A stretch of 64,000 nt of DNA from Owenia fusiformis (taxonomy: Eukaryota; Annelida; Polychaeta; Sabellida; Oweniidae), in the NCBI GenBank assembly GCA_903813345.2, contig CAIIXF020000001.1:13409915-13473914 (forward strand), in the 5' to 3' direction. The notes below the pieces were generated by a model. It ran no database searches and had not been told where the DNA came from. It saw nothing but the letters and a program-made list of their open reading frames with translations. Positions 12,601-22,400 of this stretch are shown here, piece by piece. Both the position numbers and the translations under genes were made by a program. Position 1 is the first letter of the stretch. Each line of letters begins with the position of its first letter.

Positions 12601-15600
12601 GTTCACAAGATTCCAAGCATATTTGTAGCAGCCATCGAAAATCAATATTTCAACTCTTATCTTTAGTATGTAATCATCAGACTCTGCAATATATTGTATT
12701 GCTGGAACATATATTCAATGTGGTTAGAAATCAAAGTGGAGCGCATTTGTGTAACATTCAAAGCAATGATAATTCATAAATCCATTGTAAATTTGTTATC
12801 ACCGAAATTTGATATCAAAATTTATTCAAGGTGATATCATATTTGAAATCTAAATATAAAATTACATCAAGAAATATGGTTTTAAAAATCCTTAATTCTT
12901 TTATACTAGTTGATAAAAGTGAGAATCAGAATTGGTGGAACAAACTTCCCAAAGATTGTTACAATAATATCCATTTTGGACTCGTATCATTCCTTGTCAT
13001 ATCTTTCTTTTAAAAATCATACTCGATTCTAACCTTTCTCAGATATTTAGACTTGTGAAAAATTTCAGAATGTAATTTCCTTAGAGCAATCAGGTAGTTT
13101 TTACAGTAGTAAATATAGGTTTAACAGAAGGAATAGTAGTTTTACAGTTTGGATAGTTTTTGGAAGTGGTATTTTGCAGCACAAAAAGTGGTCGTTTTTC
13201 CATGATCCTTTTAAACCAATTTAATTCAATATTCTTTGTCAGAAAATCAAAATTTTGCCCAAAACAGGTAGGTTGATAGATATTTTGAAAACCTTAAAGG
13301 ACAACTGAAATAGCTTTTCTCAACTTGCAGCTGCAAAAATGCGGTTTTCTCCATTGTAAGCCCAATGTAGAGTTATTGCGATAGCCATATGATTATAAAA
13401 TAAATGTTAGATAACTGCAAACGGTCATAGATAACCAAATAAAACTAACTGATGAATCAAATTGGCCCCCACGTGATTAGTAACAAAATAGCTTTGGTTT
13501 ATTGGTTCCTTAGTAATCACAACATCACGGCAACCATATGATTGTTTTGTAAACAAATAACAAAACATTTTGGCATTATGACGTCATGATCTAATGCACC
13601 AAAGCGGGCCACGTGGGGACCAGTGAGAGATCACGTGGGGGCCAATAACGTCACAACCAATTTGAATATTGCTTATTAAGCAGCTATAACGATCGTTAGA
13701 GTGAAATAATTTTCACACTACTGATGAGAAAACATGTCCAAATACATTTATCAAAAATTATATTGATTCCTTTAGCGGTTAAAAATACCATTTCATATCT
13801 GCTTTAAGCAATGATATTCACCTTTCTGCAGGTCAACTTGTTTTTGGTCCAACATCATCATCTGTTGAAGGGTAGGTTCCCCCCATGGATTACATGCCAG
13901 TATGGATGCTCTAGCAAGCCAGATTGATTCATTACTAGGGAGTCTTTTGGAGGATACAGCTAGCATAGCCATGAGGCGGCACTTGGTATCATCATCCACA
14001 TCTAACCATCTCTTGTCTAGCACTAAACGTGCCCAATATCTGGAATGTAATCCATGTACAATGTAATAAAGCAAAGTCATCATATATAATGAAATTGAAT
14101 TAACTTAAACCAAGGGAGTGGATACGATTCAATGCAATATTTTTCCAACAGACTACAGCTCAATTATTTTGGAAGAAAAATTGTATTAATTGAGGAATAA
14201 ATAAAGGTTCATGGGTGTTATACTGAGGGTCAATATATATCATATTAACCGAGGGGTATGCTTACATATAACAGCAATATATTCATTCAATATAACAGCA
14301 ATGATCATATATAACAGTACATGTAGTATGTTTACATAGCTTTTTATTTATTTTTTATTTTATTTAATACTTATCCTCTTTTTTAAGAGAGCTTTATCTC
14401 TTACCAATCTCTGCATCACTCGGGGGGGGGATATCAATATACTAACATTTAACAGCAATAAACTCATAAAACAGCAGTATACTTATATATAATAGGATAT
14501 GCTCACATTTAACATCAATGTGCTGGTACACGTATATAACAGCAATATAATTCACATAACAACTTTTATCCTATGCCAAGTTGAGTTTAAGGGAGATAAG
14601 TTGGTAAGAATCCCGTATCCTGATTTTGAGGTTTCCATATCCAGAACCTCCATATCTCCCGCCAATTCTCCCGCTTCAGTGCATATCTTCCCGTTTCGGT
14701 GCATATATTCCTGCTTCCGGTAATTTCACTGAAAACTCTACTTGGTATAGGATAAAGCAGTTATGTACGGTCGGTTTGGATATTGGGTTCATCCCTCGTG
14801 AGATATCCACATCTACCTTCGGTCCCTCAGGTAGATATGCATATCTCCCTCTGGATAAAGCCCAATATCCAAAACCTCCCAGTACATAACCCTTATATAT
14901 ACTCACGTATAACAGCAATGTACTATCCATTCAACAGCTTCAGGATCTGCACCTTCTTCTTGCAGCAATTCTCTCTTGTCAACCAGATCCCTGATCACCT
15001 TCTCAATCCCAATCACTTGATCTGAATATTCTGTGTTGGTGTGGAATAATTCTTTTATAGTCTGAAATGGGAGAATTGGAGTACATGTAAATGCAAATAT
15101 TATAAAAAAAGTTGAGAATGGTCTCATCGATGAAATAAAATACTCAAATGCATTTCAATTTTGGAGAAGATCTATGTAAATGAATAAAAATTTCCTTGGT
15201 GAAATATCCAGTGCAATTCGCAATACATCCTTTACAACAGAAAACAATGACATAGTTGGGATCCCACATTAGGCAGCCATTTTGAATTTTCTTAGGCCAG
15301 AAAAATGATACAAAATTTGCAATCTATTCTAAATATGTCACAATGTAATATTTATAGGCCGTTCAACTGTCCCACAATTTGCGTATTTGCTGAAGAAATC
15401 GATGTCACTCCCATTTTTTTTTGGCGTGACAGAATATGTCACTCATATCTGCATTTTTCTGATTATTGTAAAGCAAAGATATTTCAGGAGATGAACATCA
15501 AAATAAATGTTTCTACGTTCACAATTTTCACGCAAAGCGCGTATATGAGACGCATTTACTTCAAATTTTCCTATTTCCAACCCCAAGGTATTCACAATTT

Positions 15601-17580
15601 GAAGGAAGATGTTCAACATTTGTAAGTCAATCATTTTAGATGTTCCCAGGTTGACAGGCCTCTATTTACCATACATTATACTCTACCTTTAGTTATAAGA
15701 TAATAAAAGACAGACATTGGCAGAATAACAAATTTGGTGACCATCTTGAATTTCCTGAGGCACGAATCAGAAAAGATACCATAATTGTGATCTACTCCAA
15801 AATCCCTTCAATTTGAGTTTAATATAGCCTTACTTTGAAGAGATTTGTAAATTATTGGAAAATCGCCAAGAAATGTTAAAAAAATAATTTTCTGACAAAT
15901 CACCAAAAATATGAAAGTTTGATAAACATATAATATCTCTCTGATCAAAGCCCCTGGCATGAGAAAACAAGGCATTATGAAAAAAACTGGTCAATATGAC
16001 GCAAGTTGAAAAAAGACTTTTGGACGTTTTCACCTTGAGAAGGTCAAGTCTTAAAACTAAAAATCAGGTTTGAATTTCCGAGAACTTATAGATGATTTTG
16101 AAAAATTGGTCAATTTGAATCAAGTTGAAAAAATACCTTTTTGACCATTTTTGACCTTGCGAAGGTCATTGAAGGTCAAATCTTAAGTCAGATCTGAACT
16201 TCCGTGAACTAGTAGATGATTTTAAAAATAATTGGTCAATTTGAAGCAAGTTAAAAAAAGACCATTTTAAAATTTTTTGACCTTAGGAGGTCATTGAATT
16301 CTCAAATCTAAAGTCAGATTTGAACTTCTAAGAATTTGTAGATGATTTTGAAAAAATTGGTCAATTTGAAGCAAGTTGAAAGAAGACCTTTTTTACCTTG
16401 AGGAGGTCATTGGAGGTCATTGAAGGTCAAATCTCAAATCTAAAGTCAGATTTGAGATTGCATGAAGACCTTTTTACCTTTTTTGACCTATAGAAGGTCA
16501 TTGAAGGTCAAATCTCAAATATGAAGTCAGATTTGAGCTTTTAAGAACTTGTAGATGATTTTGAAAAAATGGTCAATTTGAAGCAAGTTGAAAAATACCT
16601 TTTTGTCCTTGAGAAAGTCATTGAAGGTCAAATCACAAGTCAGATTTATACTTATGAGAACTTGTAAATGATTCTGAAAAAATGGTCAATTTTAGGAAAG
16701 TTAAAAAACACCATTTTGACCTTTTTTGACTTTGAGAAGTTCATTGAAGGTCAAATCTAAATTCAGATTTGAACAACTGAGAACTTTTAGATGATTTTGA
16801 AAAAAATTGAAGTCAGTCTAAACAATATTTGTAAAGTTATTGAAGTTGTAAGAATTTGTTAAAAGACGCCAACCACCAACCACCAACCACCATCACAAAC
16901 AAATGGAGACCATAACACTGTATGTCACCACTTTTTGGTGGAGACATTAAAACTATTCAAAAAAAAATTTCTAAGTAAACGGAGTAACAGACTTCATTCT
17001 ATTGAATTAGATACTGCCCTGTCAACCCTCAGGCATTAGACATAGTATTTTCATGGGCTCTATCAGAGCCCATGTTATTTTCAAAAAGATTAACATGGCT
17101 GAAATGCTAGGCTTATTGCACAAAAAACTAAATAATCTGAAATATACAACTGTCATTCATGTACAATAAGAAAATACTTTTCCATTTATTATTGCACAAT
17201 GGTCCTCTGATTTCTTGTTTTTTGGGCTTCTACTGATGCAATAAAACAGTGAAATGGGTGTGAAATGGGCTGTGTAAGCAGTAAGCAATGACATTTTTTG
17301 AAAGAAAATTTGCATTACTGCACCCCCCAGTGAAATCCTAGCTACTCCACTGCTTTACTATAGGGCTAGAAGAATGTACCCCCACGGGAGAATATAATCA
17401 GTTAAGATTATGTAGTAGGAATTCCCACAATCTATGCCCCCCCCCCTCCCCATCAACTTGTATCCTAGGAATAGGATTTATTTATGGTGACATATTTATC
17501 AATTGAATTCGTTTTAATCTACGAGACTACACAACTAGAAAAACAAATACCTCCCAATACTGTAAGCAGTACTTAGCCAT
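3629..17580 (-). CDS. Large C2HC zinc-finger protein with acidic repeat region (RLF/ZNF292/ZNF654-like N-terminus, tentative)
   Basis: Nine exons on the minus strand join in phase: 17551-17580, 14907-15061, 13822-14039, 12499-12683, 6908-12130, 6465-6545, 4563-4688, 3911-4048 and 3629-3712. The total is 6240 nt, or 2079 aa plus stop. All introns are GT-AG, and the chosen ATG has an in-frame TGA 57 nt upstream. Residues 1-196 look all-helical: a YCLQYWET start, an NPWGEPTL motif near the middle and YAWNLVNWLMKLY. Spacing of these motifs resembles the N-terminal domain of vertebrate RLF, ZNF292 and ZNF654 as I recall it; this is inference. The 5.2-kb exon encodes a Ser/Asp/Thr-rich region, twelve 17/19-aa repeats at about residues 600-830, and four Cys2-His-Cys fingers near 1424 (CKCQYC), 1662 (CNYC), 1779 (CWKC) and 1835 (CSRC). 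The tail holds two similar basic motifs, QRLRKSTN and KRLRKRTN. A nuclear nucleic-acid-binding or scaffold role is likely; the exact function is unknown. Confidence 0.8.
4880..6276 (-). mobile_element. 5'-truncated non-LTR retrotransposon (LINE) in an intron
   Basis: A single open frame of 403 codons (5065-6276) encodes the end of a reverse transcriptase and the C-terminal region of a LINE ORF2. Visible marks are FSEKKSSIMVVG (end of the palm), YKYLGIFID (thumb) and a terminal finger CNFC-x8-HRLLLC-x-H of the zf-RVT type. The endonuclease and the catalytic YxDD segment are missing, so the copy is 5'-truncated and not autonomous. The 3' end carries an (AATA)n tail at about 4880-4912. It lies between exons 6 and 7 of the zinc-finger gene in the same orientation. 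Clade (jockey/CR1-type) cannot be settled by eye. Confidence 0.85.
6585..6780. repeat. Dispersed TGTCACCA repeat, copy 3
   Basis: Same ordered blocks as the copies near 1.2, 1.8 and 16.9 kb: CAAAATGTCACCA, TGCCATTTGTTACAG, a doubled CTGCCAAACACCAACCA, CACAAAAGAG and TATGTCACCACTTGTGGTGG. It sits in the intron directly after the 5.2-kb exon. The 61-codon open frame here is only the repeat read through. Confidence 0.6.
10205..10960 (-). repeat. Coding minisatellite, 57/51-bp unit
   Basis: Inside the largest exon of the zinc-finger gene, about twelve tandem units encode versions of DKTGSSMNDVSNVDLDVTA. Two length classes exist: 19 aa (57 bp), and 17 aa (51 bp), which lacks two residues before the final TA or ITA. 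Central units are almost identical at the nucleotide level and outer ones are degenerate, the usual result of unequal crossing-over or slippage. Read in the opposite direction, all three frames stay open over several hundred bases; that is a composition effect, not an antisense gene. Confidence 0.95.
14260..14565. repeat. Intronic tandem repeat around TATAACAGCAAT
   Basis: At least six copies of TATAACAGCAATAT-like text occur at irregular 20-150 bp spacing within intron 2 of the zinc-finger gene. The same text appears at the 3' end of exon 2 (complement of 14907-14925, next to the splice donor). No coding potential. Confidence 0.6.
14761..14889. repeat. 129-bp inverted repeat in intron 2
   Basis: The left arm TTATGTACGGTCGGTTTGG pairs with the right arm that ends CCAAAACCTCCCAGTACATAA; inner segments GGATATTGGG/CCCAATATCC and AGATAT/ATATCT pair too. 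The arms are about 60 bp with mismatches and an 11-base loop. It lies 18 bp beyond the exon 2 donor. Confidence 0.75.
16020..16820. repeat. Tandem array, units of about 115-130 bp
   Basis: Units share the order: GTAGATGATTTTGAAAAA, TTGGTCAATTTGAAGCAAGT, a CCTTTTTGACCTT block, GAGGTCATTGAAGGTCAAAT and AAGTCAGATTTGAACTT. The GATGATTTTGAAAAA block recurs near 16.09, 16.21, 16.34, 16.55, 16.67 and 16.79 kb. Copies differ by many substitutions and small deletions, so the array is old. The text has many TGACCTT/AAGGTCA half-sites. Confidence 0.85.
16860..16950. repeat. Dispersed TGTCACCA repeat, copy 4 (partial)
   Basis: Contains a CCAACCACCAACCACCA tract, AATGGAGACCATAACACTG and TATGTCACCACTTTTTGGTGG, matching the second half of the other copies in the window. 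Confidence 0.6.
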
Positions 17581-17899
17581 CTTATTTGATTTGTAGTCCG
17601 GCTTCAATGGAAATGTAAACAATGTTTTGAACTTTCACATGTTTTTGATTTTGGCAGAATGAATACGGAGTGAATATTAGAGTGATATGCATATTTATAT
17701 AATCTTTAGATAATCTTTATATCGTTTATCAAGTAACAATAATTTATTCTTATAATAATACATGATAGTATTTATCGATTGGTGAATATTTCGATGTGTT
17801 TATTAGGAAAAATGAATGTCTATTTATAACTCGAAATCTGATTGGCTGCTATTTTTAGAAAGGTGGGTATATAGATATGGAAAATATGAAATGTATTCA
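17581..17899. promoter_or_regulatory. Divergent promoter between zinc-finger gene and Rho-BTB copy A
   Basis: About 300 bp separate the start codon of the minus-strand zinc-finger gene from the apparent 5' UTR exon of the plus-strand Rho-BTB gene. The stretch contains a CTATTTATAA element (17820-17830), an ATTGG inverted CCAAT box (17841-17845) and GGCTGCTATTTTTAGAAAG. A related version of 17813-17880 lies in front of Rho-BTB copy B at 27216-27280, which supports a promoter role. Transcription start sites are not determined. Confidence 0.55.
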
Positions 17900-17988
17900 G
17901 TTATACTTTCACAGTTATACTTTCGAATACGTTGCGTTGAAACATAGAATTACGTCTACGGAATCTTGATTATTTAAGGAACATCTAG
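17900..17988 (+). other. Probable 5' UTR exon of Rho-BTB copy A
   Basis: The segment ends in ACATCTAG followed by a strong donor GTAAGTATT. It lies downstream of the promoter elements and has no useful open frame. Its 5' limit is a guess. The coding exon 1 acceptor is at 19438, so this would be a non-coding leader exon with a 1.45-kb intron. Confidence 0.45.
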
Positions 17989-18279
17989 GTAAGTATTACA
18001 TTGATTCTAGTAGCAATGTTTTCTGTGAATAGGTTGTAGAAATGTGACTTCCGGGTTTGCAATGATCTGACCTACATTTATAATTTATTTGTTTATGTTT
18101 ACACTAACTGCACGTGGCCTACATATTTTGACAGGACGTTTTGTTTTCTTCATCCTACAGCCCATTTCATTGTTTTATTTCGTCAGTAAAACCTAAAAAA
18201 TAAGAAATCAAAAGACCATCACATGCTATCTATTGCAAGACTTATGCCTACAACCAGGGTTTGTGTAAAAAACCGGGTG

Positions 18280-18640
18280 ACAGGGTATTTAACGTTCCTA
18301 GCAGGGTTAGGAATTATTTTATTTAAAACGTTGGATCTGGACGATACATGTGCGTTATTTTCGACATCACGTTTTGAGGTTATTTCACATCGTAAGAACG
18401 TTTTGACAACGTTAACTTTTAAAATAACGTCGGTAATGAACCGATTTAGTGAGAACATATTGACGTCTTTGTAACGTTTCCTTGACTCACAAATGTTTTG
18501 AAGCCATTTCCACAATGTTGAAATTCAACCATCCATCGATCGACGTTTTGCTGAATATTTAAATAACGTCAGATCAATACGGTCCATGAACGTCATTATT
18601 GACGTCACGTTTTGAGGTTATTTCAATTCAAGACCATGTG
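18280..18640. repeat. AACGT/GACGTC-rich segment with internal direct repeat
   Basis: CACGTTTTGAGGTTATTTCA occurs twice (about 18368 and 18607), and AACGT, ACGTT or GACGTC words recur more than a dozen times in 360 bp, whereas they are rare in the surrounding sequence. The interval lies in the leader intron of Rho-BTB copy A. The antiparallel open frames of 83 and 98 codons here have no domain. Confidence 0.6.
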
Positions 18641-19280
18641 TTACCATGATGGAATGGCTCATTTTGTGTTTTTGTCCCTGGGGATATATATCTTGGATGA
18701 CCCATTCCATAATTAACAAACTTGGCTAGAGACCGAGTAAATGTGGACCATGTGTAAACAGAAAAAGGTACATATTGTTTTGTTTACATATTCGTTAAAC
18801 AATATTTTCTCTTGACCATATTGTTACTGTCCCATACACATTCTATATATGCATTCACCTTTAGCATTCTTTGTATTGTGAAATATTGTCTAAAATGTCT
18901 CTGTGTATACTAAATAGATTTCTCATATGACTAACAAAGATACAGCCATCTTTACCCCATGCAAGATATTGCCATCTTTCATCCTAAAAAGTCACACGTG
19001 CAAGATGACATTTAATTGTGACATCACTGGTCTATAAACATCAACAACATGGCAACGGACACACCGTACACACCGTACCCATGCTAATTCTACAAACCTT
19101 AGCTGTGACGTCATAACAATGGGGCTTTGTTGCCACGTGTATCTATGTATTTTCTTCAATATTGTTATGACGTCATAACAATTGAAAGATGAAGTTCAAT
19201 TAATTTGTAGCTATTTTTCACTAAGTTTTATTACAAAATGGTGAAAATATAGCATAATACAGAGTCATATGAGAAAAACT

Positions 19281-19423
19281 TTCTTGTACTCGTACCTGTG
19301 CAATATCGTCCATTCTTGACTCGCTTTGATAATGTTTCTTTATCTCGTCTTCGACTCGATGAAGAAGAATTATCAAAGCTCATCAAGAATGGACGATCTT
19401 GCACAGGTACTCATATAAGAACC
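19281..19423. repeat. 143-bp near-perfect hairpin just upstream of Rho-BTB A coding exon 1
   Basis: The left arm (from 19292, GTACCTGTGCAATATCGTCC) and the right arm (ending at 19410) match over 42 bp with four mismatches, with weaker pairing both outside (TTCTT/AAGAA) and in the apical part. The structure lies 15 nt before the acceptor at 19438, so it is part of the leader intron. It may be a foldback element remnant or a hairpin RNA precursor. Confidence 0.85.
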
Positions 19424-19460
19424 TCTATTTCTTTTCAGGTATACGTATACAAAATTAAAG

Positions 19461-22400
19461 ATGGAAAATTTGAAGCTATTGGTGGTTGGAGATGGCGGAG
19501 TTGGTAAAAGCTGCTTACTGATATCCTACACCACTAATAGTTTTCCAAGTGAATACGTCCCTACAGTCTTTGACAACTACTGTGCTAACATGGTGATTGA
19601 TGGCAAAGCTTACAATATTGGCCTTTGGGATACAGCTGGCCAGGTAATCATATTCCCCCCCCCCTCCTCCGTAACCGTGGCAACTGGAAGTCCCTGTTTT
19701 GGGTCACTTATTGAAGCCTGTTTATGTTCCACAATTCCAGTGGACAAACTTATTGGGGAGAGTGTACATTGTGTTTGACATAAGTCTACACTACAAAGTT
19801 ATTTTTTATAGATATAAAAATTGTTCATGTTAGATAACATTTGGAAACATCACTTCAAATTACAGAATTAAAGAAGCTTGTTTTGCGCAAAAATCATACT
19901 TGCTCAATACTTACATAGTAATGTGTGGTATACTGTCACTATTAATGTGACCTGGCTTATTGTTTAGAGGGAATACTAAATAGTGTTATGAAATATACTT
20001 GTAGGAAGATTATGATAGATTGAGACCACTTTCATACCCCCAGACTGATGTATTTTTCCTATGCTTTGATATTGGATCACCTGATTCATTTGAAAACATA
20101 CATGAGAAGTGGGTTCCTGAGATCAAACATCATTGTCCTCATACACCCTTCATGCTTGTTGGCTGCAAATCAGGTAAGAAAAAAGAAACATGTGCTAAAC
20201 TTAAAGGCAGAATCAGATCTATATAATAGGGGATGACAAAATTGCAAGCAACATGAATTTGCCTGCCAATCTATTCTTTATGAAATAATCTCAAATATGA
20301 ATTCCCCCGAAAGATTCACAATATGCTATAAATTGGTTATTAAGGTTTCAAAGTTTGTTTCGAATTTATATTTCATATAAATCTCTTAATAATTCTAGAT
20401 CTGCGTTCCTCCACCCGAGATGGCAAGTGCATTGTCACCAGAAAGGAGGCAGATGATCTTGCGCAAAAACTAGGCTGCAAATACCAAGAAACTAGTGCTC
20501 TAACACAAGACGGCCTACAGGATTGCTTTACTCAAGCAGTGAGTTGCAATTTTATCAAATTCAGTGTCCTTTTAATAGTTAAGGGCCTTACCACCTATTC
20601 CTCAGGTTCAGGCATGGGCTTTCAACAGAACTGTACCCATGGTACAGGTTACAATCTCTTGCTGAGAAAAGTGTAATCCACTTTGGCTAGTATGATAGTC
20701 TTAATGTAATCTAAATGTTACAGTGATATACGTAACCGTGAATTCTCATGAATGTCTAAAAGTTTTATTTTAAATTCTCCAAAGTCTTTATAAGATAAAG
20801 ATTGTAGAGACATTTTAATTTATTAAAATTTGTCATAGGATTTGAATCCCCAAATTTGCATGTTCTTAACTCTTCAGGGTGTAGTCTAAATTTACAATCA
20901 CACATATATCAACATGTTTTAAAGGTGAGAGTGTGCGTGAATGACAAGCGACATTCCAAATTGAAAAAGAAGGGTTTCAGTCTTTTTTCCCGAAAAACTG
21001 AGGAAAATCTGCCAGTTCCTCCTGTAATGCCCCCTGCTGGTAAGATTTTACATTATAACAAAATAAATACCTTGAAAGTCAATCATTTTAAATTTTTAAA
21101 TGGTGTAACTTTTTCAACTGGACATTGTGTAATTTTTGTTACCATTGGGTTTTACAGCTGCGACCATGTAATAATAACATAGTGCTCAATATAATGAATA
21201 TACATCTTCAGGAAAGGCACCTTTGCTAGAAATAGAAACATCTACATTTGCTGACCAATGGCACAAGATGCTAAAGAATCCATCAAATACTGATGTAGCC
21301 TTCAAAGTTGGCCGCCATGAGCTCGTTGCTCATAAAATCATCCTTTGCGCTGCCTCAGAGACCTTTAGGAGAATGCTTGATATTACACCAGACTCTGAAG
21401 TAAGCCCTATTGATTTGACCTCACTTGTTTAAATGTAATGAAAAATGGCCTAAGTGCAAATATTATTATGTGCAGAGTATAGGAAAACAGTCCTTATTTC
21501 AGACATCTGACATTAAATGGCCATACTGAGTGAAATGTTACATTGGTCGTTGTAGTGATCGTTCCACTGTCTTCTGTCTTGATGCAGCATTCACATAAGC
21601 TTAGAAACATTCCAATCGCAATAGGGTCATTAAACTAGAAATATATCGCATACGAAATGTCATCAATCAGTTGCATGTATAGGTCTGTTTTTTTCAAAAA
21701 ATTCCAGGGGGTTACCTTAATTTGACAACTTTGGCCCAAAATCACCTAAGCTTGAAGAGTGCTCAGAATGGTGAAAACCTACATAATTTTGAAAGAATTT
21801 TTGGCCAGGGGGGGTTTCTGGCTAGGGGCTTGATGTATCATTCAACCATAATTCTGCATATTTCAGGTGAACCAATTGGAAGCTGTGGAATGTGATATTA
21901 CTGCAGAGAAGATTGCAGCTGGGTTGGTGCCAGGTGTTGAGAATGTGTCTCAAGATTCTGATGATGTCACCATTATAACTCTTAAAGAAGATATCAGTGG
22001 CAAAGCCTTTGTACATGTCCTGGAGTTCTTCTATACAGGTATTGCAATTGTGTTTAAAGTGTGCGATACATGATGTAAATCTTTGCTAAAGAGATTAATG
22101 TAATTATCTGTATTGAGCCATGTATTGACCCTACTCTAAAATGTGAAACGCATCATAAGTTTAATAAATTGATATGAAATAAGATAATACGTTATTTCCT
22201 GTTTCCAAACATCATATCAACATGTATTTCTTATTAAGGAGTCCCTGTATTGAAAGATGAGACCCCCACAGATGACCTTAATGACCTCAAGCATGCAGCA
22301 ATCACATTCAACCTTCCCCAGCTTGTGACCATATGCGAGAACATTGAGCAGGACATGGAGTTTCTCAATCCAAGTATTGGGACATACCTAAATGATGAAA

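Larger units (their letters stand above)
15062..17550. other. Intron 1 of the zinc-finger gene, repeat-rich
   Basis: No gene is seen between exon 1 and exon 2 of the minus-strand gene. The interval holds two diverged copies of a segment containing CCATTTTGAATTTTC or CCATCTTGAATTTCC (about 15.25-15.37 and 15.73-15.82 kb), the tandem array at 16.02-16.82 kb, a TGTCACCA repeat at 16.86-16.95 kb, and a C-rich run near 17.43 kb. Confidence 0.6.

Noticed and set aside
18219-18515. Antiparallel 83- and 98-codon frames in the ACGT-rich segment
   Set aside because: No domain, no splice context, located in an intron and over a repeat with skewed composition.
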